Assembly: GCF_963678635.1 (NCBI RefSeq)
Contig: NC_087068.1
Coordinates: 53,096,213-53,160,212, forward strand
DNA: 64,000 bases
Direction of reading: 5' to 3'
Source: Symsagittifera roscoffensis
Lineage: Eukaryota > Xenacoelomorpha > Acoela > Convolutidae
This document shows positions 1 to 10,418 of the stretch, one piece after another (the stretch's first letter is position 1; the number at the start of each line of letters is the position of its first letter). A program made the translations under genes and the position numbers. Under the pieces are notes generated by a model, which was given only the letters and a program-made list of their open reading frames with translations, had not been told where the DNA came from and did not search any database.

Positions 1-414
1 TGAGCATGTTGTGAGTTTTAACATTTTGACGGTTCCGTCACCAAAGTTATTCATGGGAAAAAGTCTGAAAAAAATAGAAAAAAATGGCAATCAGAATTGC
101 GGAGGGCAGCTAAGCACCTTTCTGACCCGAGTCTAACTCCCCCGACGTATACTTATGTACACTTACGAAACGACAGGAAGTATCACACGCAATGATGTCA
201 AATCAAATCTTAAAAGCAAAACTGATTCAAAATTTTTTAATTGGTTCATTGTTGAAAAATCTTTTAAGCTTTTAAAACTAGATATAATAATAATCATGAT
301 AAATTGTTTCATACTAAAATCTGAGTTGTATGAGTGAACACCACTGAGCCAACACAGTCCGTTTTCAGGTGTATCATATAACACGAGCAGTTTGCTCCCA
401 GACTTTAGACTTAC

Positions 415-538
415 CTGTGCTTTCATGAGCTGTGACCCCTTCCAAAAAGTCCCCCGAGGATGAAGCAGAATATGACGACGTAGGGGAACAGCACTGTGAC
501 GTAATCTATCTTCCCACTGATCTTCATGCCCCCGATGA
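415..538 (-). pseudogene. SLC6-type neurotransmitter transporter exon with a frameshift
   Basis: Read on the minus strand, an AG acceptor at 540-539 opens an exon that ends at 415 before a strong donor (GTAAGT). Its first part encodes SGKIDYVTVLFPYVVIFCF, which matches the SLC6 family signature SGKxxYVTxxFPYVVL at a membrane helix. In SLC6 proteins this helix leads into a motif like RGxTLPGA. Here the equivalent RGTFWKGS lies in the next reading frame, so one base appears to be missing near the CCTCGGGGG run (about 452-460), and the original frame soon hits a stop. SLC6 members are sodium-coupled carriers of amino acids or neurotransmitters in the plasma membrane. No neighbouring SLC6 exons were found. 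Later exons would lie left of the window and earlier ones should be to the right, so this is either an isolated pseudogene fragment or a real exon with a base-call error in a G run. Confidence 0.5.
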
Positions 539-3500
539 CTCAACAGAACAGTAGAACCTCCAAGCTAATATTTTGGGCGCCTTTAGAAATATTTTAGGTA
601 TGCTCCCCCGCATCGGCAATACTTAGTTTGCAATCGTTATTCTCAAGGAAAATATACAATTTATAGCTATCAAATCGATTGTATTTACTTGCACTTTATA
701 ATTGAGTTAGTTGATTCGATCGTCGCCAAAATCAAGGTTTTGGTGACATTTTTGGTACATACTATTTTATCGACCGTTTTGTTTTACCTTTTTTTGCATA
801 TAATATATAATATACAGATTTCATAAAGATTATATACATATTATACAGATTTTATACAGGATGTATACGCACTAAAAACAGATATTCTAACAAACTTGCA
901 GATCAGACAAAACTCAACAAAAAAAAATTCAGAAAAAAAATCAAAAAAAAATGTAATTTTTCTTCTCTAAAGTTTCCGGATAATTTTTAGGAATAGGTTT
1001 GGAAAGCAAAAAATTCAGACCATTTTTTCTTCAAATTGCGACTCCTTTTTTATTTTTTAAGAATCCTTATCACAGCCAATACGGTTTTAATATCAAAATA
1101 CGAGAGCAATTTTTGAGGTAATTAAATTTGGCTAGAAAAAAGAAATTAAAAAAATGACTCTATGTCATAGTTTTCTCGCACACTTTGAGAATCCTTGAAT
1201 CAAATTTCACTAATATGCAAAAAATTTAGAAAATAATTGTTTTAAGATGAAATGCACTCTTAAATGCACTTTTTCTCAGCGCGGGAAACCTTAGATGGCA
1301 AAATTTTGAAAGAGTATCTGAAAACTCTGCGGTAAACGACTTTCCTCGAGAGATTTCAGCTCACTATGCAATTGAGGAAGATATTTCTTGGAACAATTTT
1401 CGTTCGGTAATTTTTTTGAGTAAAACCCATCTGTAAGTTAAGGTTTTGAGATAATTTTGTATAGAATCAGGGGATTTTACACATATTCCATGCGGCCAAT
1501 AAAGTTTATTCATTGGACACTATAAATTATTATTTGGACAAAATAATCAACTTTTGTGAACTGTGAAGAATCCATATAGCTTATTTCTAGCGTCTAAATA
1601 CGTTACATACAGTCGTTTTTTACCAATTACAAATCTATATAAAAATCTATCCCTATTGATTGCAATCTTAGTTTGGTCAATGCAGGTCGGCCAAAAAGGG
1701 ATGACGTAAAACATTATCAACAAGGATAAAATGAGGGTTTCGGAAACATTTTCAGTACGCTGCTGGAAAAAAATTAGGACACAGAGGCAAAACGGAGCTA
1801 AAAACAATTGGCAAGCTTAATCTCGCAAACCTATTGTGCTTAAAAACTTTTGCAACCTTTTTTTGAATTTATTTCCTTTTTTTGAACAAACTTAAGCTTC
1901 CAGCCATGAGCCTAACTTTAGGGCAATTTCGGGATTGATTACTGTTGGAATCAAAGTGGTTGTTACGTAATTTGCTTATAAAAAAGGTGATTTGCTTTTA
2001 AAAATTGAAAATTTGACCGGCTTCGGGTTTCGACCAAACTTAATCCATTTGGGTCGGAATGAGAGCAAATTTCCGAGCTTTCTCTTTTTTCTCATTTGAC
2101 GGATAAATTGTAGACTCAGATAAAAACTCTCTCAAGACGCTCAAGACTACCACGAACTTAACTGAAACTTCTAAAAACTCAACTTTCCCGCTCACCTCAC
2201 GGATAACTTGGTCATAAAAATTGTCAAAAAATATCGAAAAGCGATCTATGAAAAAATATCTACTGAAGCTAGAATGAACAACACTTGCAGTTGCAAATAC
2301 ATTGAAAGTTGCTTACAACACAAGCAAAATCCCTGACTTGGCAACTAAGTGGACAAAACTTGAGCAGATACTAAAAAACAAGGTTCGGCTGGGACTCAAA
2401 CCCCAAACGTTAGAGTGCAAAGGTGACGACAGTACCTCTAGGCCAAGTGGGACGGAACGTTAAATAGATGGAACCAAAATGCGAAACGATATTTGGTCCA
2501 GTTTGCCATGTTAAAAATAGCAGTTACTTTTTAAAAAGCCTACAAACAAGTAGATGATACAGGGGCGGTACTCCCCTTGTGAAATACCTCCGGAGGGCAT
2601 TCATTTTGGCCCTCTATTCCTTGAATTATTCTAGAGGAGCCTCAGGCACAATTTATAGTAGTTTTGAGAAGACAGCAAAAAAACTATATTTTTTGGTTGA
2701 AGCCTTTAAAAAAAGTGTACAAAAATGGCCGATTTCAGAAATCCTCTGATTCTCTAGAGTAATTTCGGTCCGCATCTGCTGCAGGAAAAAAATTCAAACC
2801 TCAAAGCAGAAAAAGTCATAAAGTCATAGTAAAACTTCCGCTTCAAAGCCCAGGGATTCGACCCCATCACCAAACAAAGGGTCCCCCCTTTAGTATTTTC
2901 TATGACATCCATTTTAGGTGGAACCGACCCTTCGGCACCAATATATACTAATTTTGATTGAGCGCCGGCCGAAAAACCCATTTTTTGGTAAAAAGTCTCC
3001 AAAAAACGGCATTTTTGACCTGTTTTTTTTTCAAAAGTGTGTCTGCGGCGCAAAACTAATGGTAATTTAGAGTCTTTATAATGGTCTAGGACCGCTCAGA
3101 AAATCAAATTTGTCGACGTGAAAAAAGGTCAAAAATTCGAGAAAAAAAGCTTGAAAATTTACCCCCCCCCCCCTCCCCACGAGAAAATCTCTGAATCTAA
3201 GATAGATGTCAGATTTTAAATTCACATTTCTTTTTCGAAAATTTTACTGGATCAAAGTAACATTTTCCTCTTCAATAGACCAAGTTAATATAATCCAATA
3301 TAAAAAGTTCTCATACATTTCCATTTATAAAAACATGGCATTTAATGTTTTGAAACCAATCTGAACGAATATTCCCAGGTTAATTGTTCACACGGGGAAA
3401 TGAGATGCTTGAAGACAAACTCCAGAAGCCTCAAGGAAAAATAATTAATTACAAGACGGTCAGAAAACGGATCAAATTTCAGACGCGGTCCCATAAAAGC

Positions 3501-3624
3501 CTGGAAGGCTATTCGTAACAGGCGACAATTTGTAACAAGCAACAATTCGTAACAAGTTATTGACAAGAAGGTACCGCTTGCTTGGAATGCGGTCAAAAAT
3601 TAAACTAGTCACAGAGCAGAAAAA
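539..3624. other. intergenic, AT-rich, no gene seen
   Basis: Long A and T runs and scattered short ORFs without recognisable domains or splice partners. A C-rich run lies near 3163-3178. A tRNA-like segment at 2382-2453 is listed separately. Confidence 0.5.
2382..2453 (-). repeat. tRNA-like segment (SINE head or tRNA pseudogene)
   Basis: On the minus strand the segment has a box-A-like TGGCCTAGAGGTA and, about 40 bases later, a box-B-like GGTTTGAGTCC, the internal RNA polymerase III promoter arrangement of tRNA genes. The two ends do not form a seven-base acceptor stem, so a functional tRNA is unlikely. Confidence 0.35.
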
Positions 3625-3722
3625 AAATGTAAGCCAATCAGAATCGAGATAAGAAAACAAGCGTCTACCAAATATTTTCTTTTCTCGATTCTGATTGGCT
3701 CACGTGTCTACTTTATGACCGG
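3625..3722. mobile_element. MITE copy 1, palindromic, left arm shortened
   Basis: The arms read AAGCCAATCAGAATCGAGA on the left and TCTCGATTCTGATTGGCT on the right. The right arm continues into GTGTCTACTTTATGACC, a terminus shared with the copies at 3921-4039 and 36740-36890. No coding capacity. Confidence 0.7.
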
Positions 3723-3920
3723 TCAAATTTTTTGCTACGTAATCTGTTTTCTCTGATTTGCTTATGTCGGCACGAAACGTATGCTGAGCGTGAATCCATA
3801 ATACGACAACTCACAACAAACGACAACTCGCAATATATTCAACGCCGTAGTCGTACCAATGTCGTAATGCGAGCTTGCCAACAGAGGGTAAGTTTTATCC
3901 GATTACGTAGAAAAAATCAG

Positions 3921-4039
3921 ATATGTCATAAAGTAGACACGTCGCAAGCCAATCAGAATAGAGAAAAGAAAATACTTCGTGCGTTTGTTTTCTTAGCTCG
4001 ATTGTGATTGGCTTACGACTTGTCTACTTTATGACATAT
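3921..4039. mobile_element. MITE copy 2, near-complete palindrome
   Basis: A 119-bp element whose two halves are near-perfect inverted repeats, starting ATATGTCATAAAGTAGACA and ending with the complement TGTCTACTTTATGACATAT. It belongs to the same family as copies at 3625-3722 and 36740-36890. It lies about 120 bp upstream of the homeobox start codon, so it may sit in that gene's promoter or 5' UTR. Confidence 0.8.
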
Positions 4040-4159
4040 GTCTACTTTTTGACCGCACTCCGTTTTATCCAAACTTTGACCCAGCAACCTTTAACCGAAA
4101 TTAAATCGAAGTTTTGTTGCGCAATTGTCGCACTTTCGGAAAACCAGAAACTCTAAACA

Positions 4160-5162
4160 ATGCGAAACTACAAGCGAACTCGCACTCAGTTTTCCGAAGA
4201 CCAAATCTGTGCCCTGGAAAAGTTGTTCGAGGAAAGTCACTACCCAGACTCTTCTGCCCGGAATGAACTGGTTGCCGCAACTGGCTTGACAGACTCCAAA
4301 ATCCAAGTGTGGTTCCAGAATAGACGAGCTAAGGTAAAAAGTATAAATTTTAGCCTCAATCCTATTGCAATTTTATAAGTTCTTGAGATCTGCATTGATT
4401 TTTACCTTACTACTAGATGTGATTCTCAAAGAACTTTGAGAAGACCTATTATTCATTGATAAAGATATAGAAAACCACAACAATAACAGTAGTGACAGTT
4501 GATTTTTAAAAACAACAATTTTTCCCTTAGATCAAATTTTATTTTCAAATTTTTTCGATGATAACCTTTACAGTTTTTAATAATCTTAGTAGTTGGGTGT
4601 TTCGGTACCTGGCTTATTACTGCAAAAATCATGTTTTTTAAAGATTGAACAAAGGCGATTGAAAAAATTGTTCAGTTGATATTTTGGGGCTCAAACCGTT
4701 TCGAGCGCCCTATACATTTGAGTATAAACCCACCGAAGGATAAGCCAGCTACCATATAAACCAGCCAAAACTTACTGAGTTGTTATATAACAATCGAGGA
4801 CCAATTAAATAACAGTCACGAAAATCTTGCGAATTTCAATATAAAGACGCACATTTTGAGTGGTTTACATTTTCTGCTACTTTTCGATTCGTTTTATTTT
4901 TCGGCTGGTTTGATCACACTCGTATTTTCAGGCCCGAAAGGAGAAATATGTGGCTCCATTGACTTCGTGCTACTGCAAAAAATACCATAACGCAATCGAA
5001 TGGGAAGCGATCCCGCAACAGAGCTTCTCAAGTGGTGTTGCGGCAGATGTGCAAATCAGTAGGGACCACAGGGCCAATCTTCGCTCTTGTCGACTTTTTG
5101 ATCAAGGTAGTAAGCAGCACAGAATGTTCGAACCACGCTTTCCACTGCAACAAAGTAGATGA
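4160..5162 (+). CDS. PRD-class (paired-like, Q50) homeodomain transcription factor
   Basis: Two exons, 4160-4333 and 4932-5162, joined in phase 0 across a GTAAAA...TTTTCAG intron, give 134 residues. The start is the ATG at 4160, only three residues before the homeodomain. The domain shows RTRTQF at the N-terminal arm, FEESHYPD typical of PRD-class proteins, and helix 3 IQVWFQNRRAK with Q at homeodomain position 50 and the invariant W48, F49, N51 and R53. Homeodomain proteins bind DNA in the nucleus and control development. The intron falls after homeodomain position 55, unlike the 46/47 site common in PRD-class genes. The 76-residue tail carries no OAR or octapeptide motif that I can see. Two MITEs lie directly upstream. 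I cannot name the family: PRD-class membership is solid, orthology is not. A missed 5' exon is possible because the N-terminus is so short. Confidence 0.88.
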
Positions 5163-5616
5163 AATAGACTTTTTATTACCCCCCCCCCCCCAAACTTAGA
5201 TCTATTTTTATAATTGTTTTGCGTGTTTACGTGTTAAGATTTTTTCACTGAAACAAATATCCTCCGTCAAACTGTCAAATATTTCATGAATTTTAGCTCA
5301 GAACTAAAAATGGAGATCAGTTAATTTTCAAATTTTCTAAATCGGAATAGCTACTGAAAGGGGGTAATAATATGGTACCAAACTCAACCCATTGGAGGTT
5401 TAACAAAACACTCTACGCCATAGTTCTTTCTCCCTCACTTGTAAAGTGGTCAGAACGACAACATAAGTCAGTAGCAATTAGCAGAAAGTTTTCTGATTAA
5501 AGTAATCAGCACAAGAGTGTAGAATGTGTGATTCTACCTAAACTCATATAGCCGGAAAACGCAGCTTCATAAGTAAATTGAATCTGAATATATATATATA
5601 CAATTACGATTTAGCA
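5163..5616. other. spacer, no gene seen
   Basis: Contains a C run near 5181-5192 and AT-rich sequence. The stretch around 5410-5460 resembles other repeat fragments in the window that mention a similar CTCACTT-rich segment near 49180. Confidence 0.4.
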
Positions 5617-5961
5617 TCAAGACACGGAGGCCAGGTCAACGAGTGACCCGACCTCACCAATGTCGCCCGCCAGTTCTTTCTGACTTGAGCCCAACTTTGT
5701 GGCCCACTTTCGTAACTGGCCCATTAACTCCTGGGCGACGGGGCTCCCCGGATTCAGCGCAGCGACGTCCCGAAAGAAGGTGATCCACAAAGGGAACACG
5801 TCAAACTCGTTTTTTTTTGTCTCCCAAGCGTGGAGCCGCGCGGATGTTAAGGACTCTGACTGGGAATTCCTTTTTTTGAGGTTGAATGAACGAAAAGAAG
5901 GGGTCCGCCTCGGGCCAAACCCCCTCAAGGTTGAGCAGCCAGATGTTTTGATACGGCATGT
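5617..5961 (-). pseudogene. unrecognised coding-like segment in two frames
   Basis: On the minus strand an ATG at 5961 opens a frame beginning MPYQNIWLLNLEGVW that stops just after an A-run (T-run at about 5811-5820 on the plus strand). From the same run another frame is open to a stop at 5617, containing FPLWITFFRDVAALNPGS and ending VDLASVS. The GC content is higher than in the surroundings and codon use looks coding across the break. A homopolymer frameshift, real or from sequencing, would link the halves. I recognise no family. It lies downstream of, and on the same strand as, the OTU/integrase-zinc ORF at 6330-7289, so both may belong to one mobile element. An unrelated gene is the alternative. 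Confidence 0.35.
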
Positions 5962-6329
5962 TGTTTTTGGTGTAGAAATAGATTCTAAATAGGATAAAAA
6001 GGAGTTGTTTCTAAATTAAGTGAAAAGATGGGCTGAAATACAAGTTACAAAATATTCAAACCAAATTATTGAAAGTTTATACCGAAGTTTACTCACGTTT
6101 TAAATTGGCTTGAAACAGCAGTGATTCGAGTTAGAATGATTGGCACAGCCCAAAATCGAACGTCCTATAAGCGGGTAATTATTTTTAGTAAATATTTGTC
6201 AGAATTGAACGAATCGAAGCATGTGCATAAGATATACCCAAAATTGTCGAAATTAAATAACAAGATGAAATTGAGGGGGATATATGTAATAATACGTAAA
6301 GGTGAAAGTAAAATGGATTTTGAAGAAAA

Positions 6330-7289
6330 TTATGTCGATTTTGGGCGCATCCCCGTAATAATGGCGAAATGCCCCTCCCCCTTATGAACCCCCTCATGTT
6401 GCATCCAGTGTTGGAGGTAAATGGCTTCCGATCCGTTTTGACAGTGTTTATTCCCCGCGATGTAATTCCATCTAGGGGGACTTAGGTCGGTCCGGTACTC
6501 GTAGATATGTAACCCAAGCATTTCGGCGAGAAGGTGCATGTCGGAATCAATGACTCCTCGGGACAATAACGTTTTGTTGGGATCGTGATAAGGGTAGTAG
6601 AAAGAATTTAATCGTCCTCGTTCACGCGATTGCCGATCCCCTAAAGTTCGTTGCAGACGGTACGATTGTACCTTTCTCCCGGTAATAAGGTAATGTATGC
6701 AATCCGGTAAACAAAAAGAAAGAGTACAAGCACCTTCAATCGTAATTGGTTCGTGCGTATTAACGTTAGCACTATCGCAGTCTTGAGTGGCGATAGGCTT
6801 TTTCCCGGCAACGAAGACAGGGACGCGAGGCTTATGCGTACGATTTCCCTTCGCTTTATATACCGGTGTCATAATTGTCCGGCATATTCGTTCGCGGGTC
6901 TTGGCCGTTAGGTGCCGCATAGGGATCTCGTCGGATAAGATCATTCTGGCTTCGGTATTTTTGATACACGCGAAGCAGACATCCCTGCACTTGGATTGAA
7001 GGTTTCCTTCTATAAAGTATGTTGTTCGCGCTTCTCGATATAACTCGAGGTAATTTCCGCTGTACTCTAGGGCGGTTTTATGTAAGTTACGTAACACGGG
7101 GGTGACATTAGCTTCGTGAAGAACGATTTTCCCGTCGCGGCAGAGCGTGTGATCGACGATGGAATATTTCTTTGCCTTCAAGCGGAATACTTTCCGTTGG
7201 TTTCGGGAAAGAGGTCGGACAATATTATCCTTTCCTGTGGAATCAGCTCGGAGATATTGGGAAATTTGGTTATAGGATTCAAAATCCAT
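6330..7289 (-). CDS. mobile-element-type protein: degenerate integrase zinc-binding domain + OTU-like cysteine protease
   Basis: A single uninterrupted ORF of 319 residues. I use the ATG at 7289; the longer open frame upstream runs through a poly-C tract without an ATG. Residues ~20-110 look like the zinc-binding N-terminal domain of retroviral/Gypsy/Ginger-type integrases: RLKAKKYSIVDHTLCRDGK, a first His at ~70 (RNLH), then the CxxC of CFAC at 105/108. The usual second His is Asn (~79), so zinc binding is doubtful. Residues ~180-315 match an OTU-type protease fold: EGACTLSFC with candidate nucleophile Cys188, then DMHLLAEMLGLHIYEY, then GHFAII with candidate catalytic His307. OTU proteases cleave ubiquitin or polyproteins, and OTU-like domains occur in some transposable elements. 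No integrase catalytic (DDE) core follows. It could be the 3' part of an element, a domesticated gene or a non-autonomous remnant. The OTU assignment rests on motif order only. Confidence 0.6.
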   Translation of the reverse strand: MDFESYNQISQYLRADSTGKDNIVRPLSRNQRKVFRLKAKKYSIVDHTLCRDGKIVLHEANVTPVLRNLHKTALEYSGNYLELYREARTTYFIEGNLQSKCRDVCFACIKNTEARMILSDEIPMRHLTAKTRERICRTIMTPVYKAKGNRTHKPRVPVFVAGKKPIATQDCDSANVNTHEPITIEGACTLSFCLPDCIHYLITGRKVQSYRLQRTLGDRQSRERGRLNSFYYPYHDPNKTLLSRGVIDSDMHLLAEMLGLHIYEYRTDLSPPRWNYIAGNKHCQNGSEAIYLQHWMQHEGVHKGEGHFAIITGMRPKST

Positions 7290-7429
7290 GATAGCGATGA
7301 TAAATTGAATAATGTGTAATAAGATTGAATTAAACTTGTATTTGCTTAAGTTCTTGGAATTAATCCCCCTCCTTTGGGGAAAATAGGCAATGGAATAGAT
7401 CCGAACAACCCCCCCCCCCCCCAACTCGG

Positions 7430-9611
7430 GAACTAATGGGGCGGACTTTATGAAATTTAATGGGGTAATACTAGAGATGATTTGAACCTGGCATGCAAGG
7501 ATCCAGACCTACCCGACCCCCTGGGGCCGAGTGATAACGGTTCCCGGAAGCGCAAATGGCCCCATCGGAAATCCTTAACTATTGATCCCATTGAGCTCAT
7601 TTTTAGGTATGTAGTAGCCCTGGATGAGGTAAGCTTAAGTCTGAAGTTTCGGAATCCCAAGGTCACCCCGCACCGACTTATGCCCTAAACAAACAAACCC
7701 CCACCCAACCTCCAGAGGCTACTTCTCGACCCCCAAGAACCCTGGGGAGCTGAATCTTACAGGGATGATAGATAGTGACATGGTCTATCGTATGTTAGGA
7801 TGATGACCCGATTGGGCGATAATGGCACGGGCTATTAGCACTTGGGAAAATCACCCCTTGGAGGTGTTAATAAGCAATTAGCGAAGAATAATGCGCGAAG
7901 GCATATCGATTTTATGGCACTTATGTGTAGTATGATCCACCCCGGTAAAATGGACCCCTGTAAGTCTTAGTTCCCAGTTGACCTTTCCGGTGCTAATTGA
8001 CTTTTTCCGGGAGTAGTGATAATGGACCTCAAAATTGGGATAACTTGGGAAGTATTTGTCAGATATGGATGAAACTTGGTAGATAGGACCCCTAAGTGAC
8101 CTCAAACCGATTATGGGAGATTTGACCCAGGGTTGACCTCTATTTGACCTTTCACGGTTTTAGCCCCAAAACCCTTAAATTAGCACCGGAAATTAACCCA
8201 AATCATATGTTTGGTAATCAGGAAGGGTAATTGTGCTATTTTATGGATCTTGGGCGGTGATTAGTAGGTATGGGAATTTGTTTAGGCATTTCCCTGAGTT
8301 TGATGAAATATCTTGGTTTAATGTAAAGTGATATACTTTGGAATTATTAAGAGTTAGCTAAATAAACATTGGGTTCAATTTAACTTGGTGATTGAAATAT
8401 TAATAGAAATGCGTCAATGGCACAGAAAAGTAGTCGCATGTTATTTTGGCAGTATAAACGCGGGAATAGGGCAATTAAAAAATCTGAATGTTAGGAATGT
8501 ACAGGATGTTCCATTGGCTTCTGGGGGATGTTTTATTGGCTCAATTGGACCCCAGTTAAGGGAACGGCTTACCCTGAAGGTCGATCAGGTTGAAATTTGA
8601 ATAGGTTACGTATGGGAATTTTCGGATTATGATAAACGGGAAATTAAGTTCATCGAGAAATTATCCTAGTCACGGGAAAAGGGAAAAAATACGGAAAAAT
8701 TAAATAAAGTCCTTGGGCTTTTTGATATGTAAATATAGCTTGAATTAAGGTGAAGTTGCATTTGCTATTGGTTTAGTATAGCTTTGGTTGGCATTTTGAA
8801 CTTAGCATTTAAATTAATGTGATCATGCGGAATTTATGGGCTGGAACGCTGCGTAGGGGTACATAGGTAAATGTCAAGACTTGTACGGAATGACGGATCC
8901 CTAACTAAAAATAAGAGTAAATAGACATAAGGCGCGGATGCTTCGGACCGACCTTTACGAACCAGAACAATTTAGAGTTTATTGTTAAGAAGTCGTATCT
9001 CATTGAGTTAGTGAGGACAATTTGGGGCTACAAGCTAAGGTAGTCGCTTTATTCTCAAAGTAAAGTGGGAACGAGTTGGAAGACTTGTTAACGTGATTAA
9101 GTTAGTTAGTGGATACAAGTTAGGCTATCTAGAGGATAGTGGGATCGTTGTTGACCGATCGATATTGAAAGAAGTTCTCGAGGAGAACGTTAGTTAGTTA
9201 GTTAATAGTAAGGTGTTAATTGAACTGCAGAAAGCAGGGGGTTAAATAATAGTAATCTCGGACCCATTCCATTGACTGAATGAATAATTTATATTCCAGC
9301 CATTTATAGGCTACTCTGTATTTGGTTATACTTATTTCTTAATTCCTTCTTATTATTGGAATTGTTGTTGCGATCGACTATTGATTGACGAGTGAGATAC
9401 AGTCGGAAGAGCACAGATCACGGGGCAAGCAGCATAGTACGATACAGAGAAGCCAACCACCAAATCAACCCTTTTGGTATTGTAAACAGTACCGGGAATC
9501 GGTTGCCCCACTGACCCCAGTACTAAAGGGAACATATCGCGGCGGTGCGAAGGACGATAGCGAGTGAGAAAAGCCGGCCTAGAGATATTGTGAATTCCCC
9601 CACGTTTACAG
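7430..9611 (+). mobile_element. possible LTR-type sequence ending at a primer-binding-like site
   Basis: A GC-richer stretch without any ORF I can support. At 9606-9610 a sequence ending TTTACA is followed by TGGCGCTCCTGGGTGGG (9612-9628), which resembles an LTR end (CA) followed by a tRNA-complementary primer-binding site starting TGG. The matching second LTR is not visible because a gap begins at 9650. The left boundary is unknown. The orientation is opposite to the OTU ORF, so the two may be different elements. Confidence 0.3.
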
Positions 9612-9649
9612 TGGCGCTCCTGGGTGGGCGCTATTCTGGATTTTAGCCG

Positions 9650-9849
9650 NNNNNNNNNNNNNNNNNNNNNNNNNNNNNNNNNNNNNNNNNNNNNNNNNNN
9701 NNNNNNNNNNNNNNNNNNNNNNNNNNNNNNNNNNNNNNNNNNNNNNNNNNNNNNNNNNNNNNNNNNNNNNNNNNNNNNNNNNNNNNNNNNNNNNNNNNNN
9801 NNNNNNNNNNNNNNNNNNNNNNNNNNNNNNNNNNNNNNNNNNNNNNNNN
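9650..9849. other. assembly gap (200 N)
   Basis: Exactly 200 Ns, a fixed-size scaffold join and not a measured length. Sequence character differs between the two sides. Confidence 0.99.
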
Positions 9850-10418
9850 GTTTCATTTTGGTTGAGAATTTTTAGAACTCAAGTATGTTTCTCGGCTGCT
9901 GTTTTTCTTTTCAATTGTTTCAGAATTGTAACAACGGGCTTTGAAGTGACATTCCAAGAGCTCTTTTGCGACCGCCAAATGCCCAAGAAAACGAAGGGAC
10001 AATTTCTAAGATGAATATTTGGAAAAATCTGTAGTTCGTGGTTTTTACAATTTATTAGGTACTCTCGAAAACTTTCAGTAAAATCGAACTCCCCGAGCAA
10101 CCACAAAGCTAACAGCTCATGTGATTTAAGCAAAAATTGCCGCAGTGGCTGTTGCAATGAACTTACCTTCACCTTCGCCCTATTATTCAAAATTCTGGAA
10201 GAAAGCCAACTGTAACGAAGACTATTTTTTCAACATCAATACAGATAGAGATTTGGTAAATATAGAGCATAACTTAAACAGATATGATGAACGAATTGGC
10301 ATTCTAATTCGGCATTTTATTCAAAGTAGAATGCAAATTTAAAGGAGACAGAACAAAAACTTTATGATTAATTTATGAGATTGCGATAGCTTGAGTTTTT
10401 TCTTCATTTTGCAGATTC
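9850..10418. other. no gene seen between gap and PHD gene
   Basis: Short ORFs on both strands have no recognisable domain. It may include the 3' UTR of the minus-strand PHD gene. Confidence 0.4.

Noticed and set aside
2754-3053. A 99-residue minus-strand open frame with Cys pairs
   Set aside because: No recognisable motif. It runs through a segment with a box-B-like GGGATTCGACCCC and homopolymers, so it is more likely repeat DNA.
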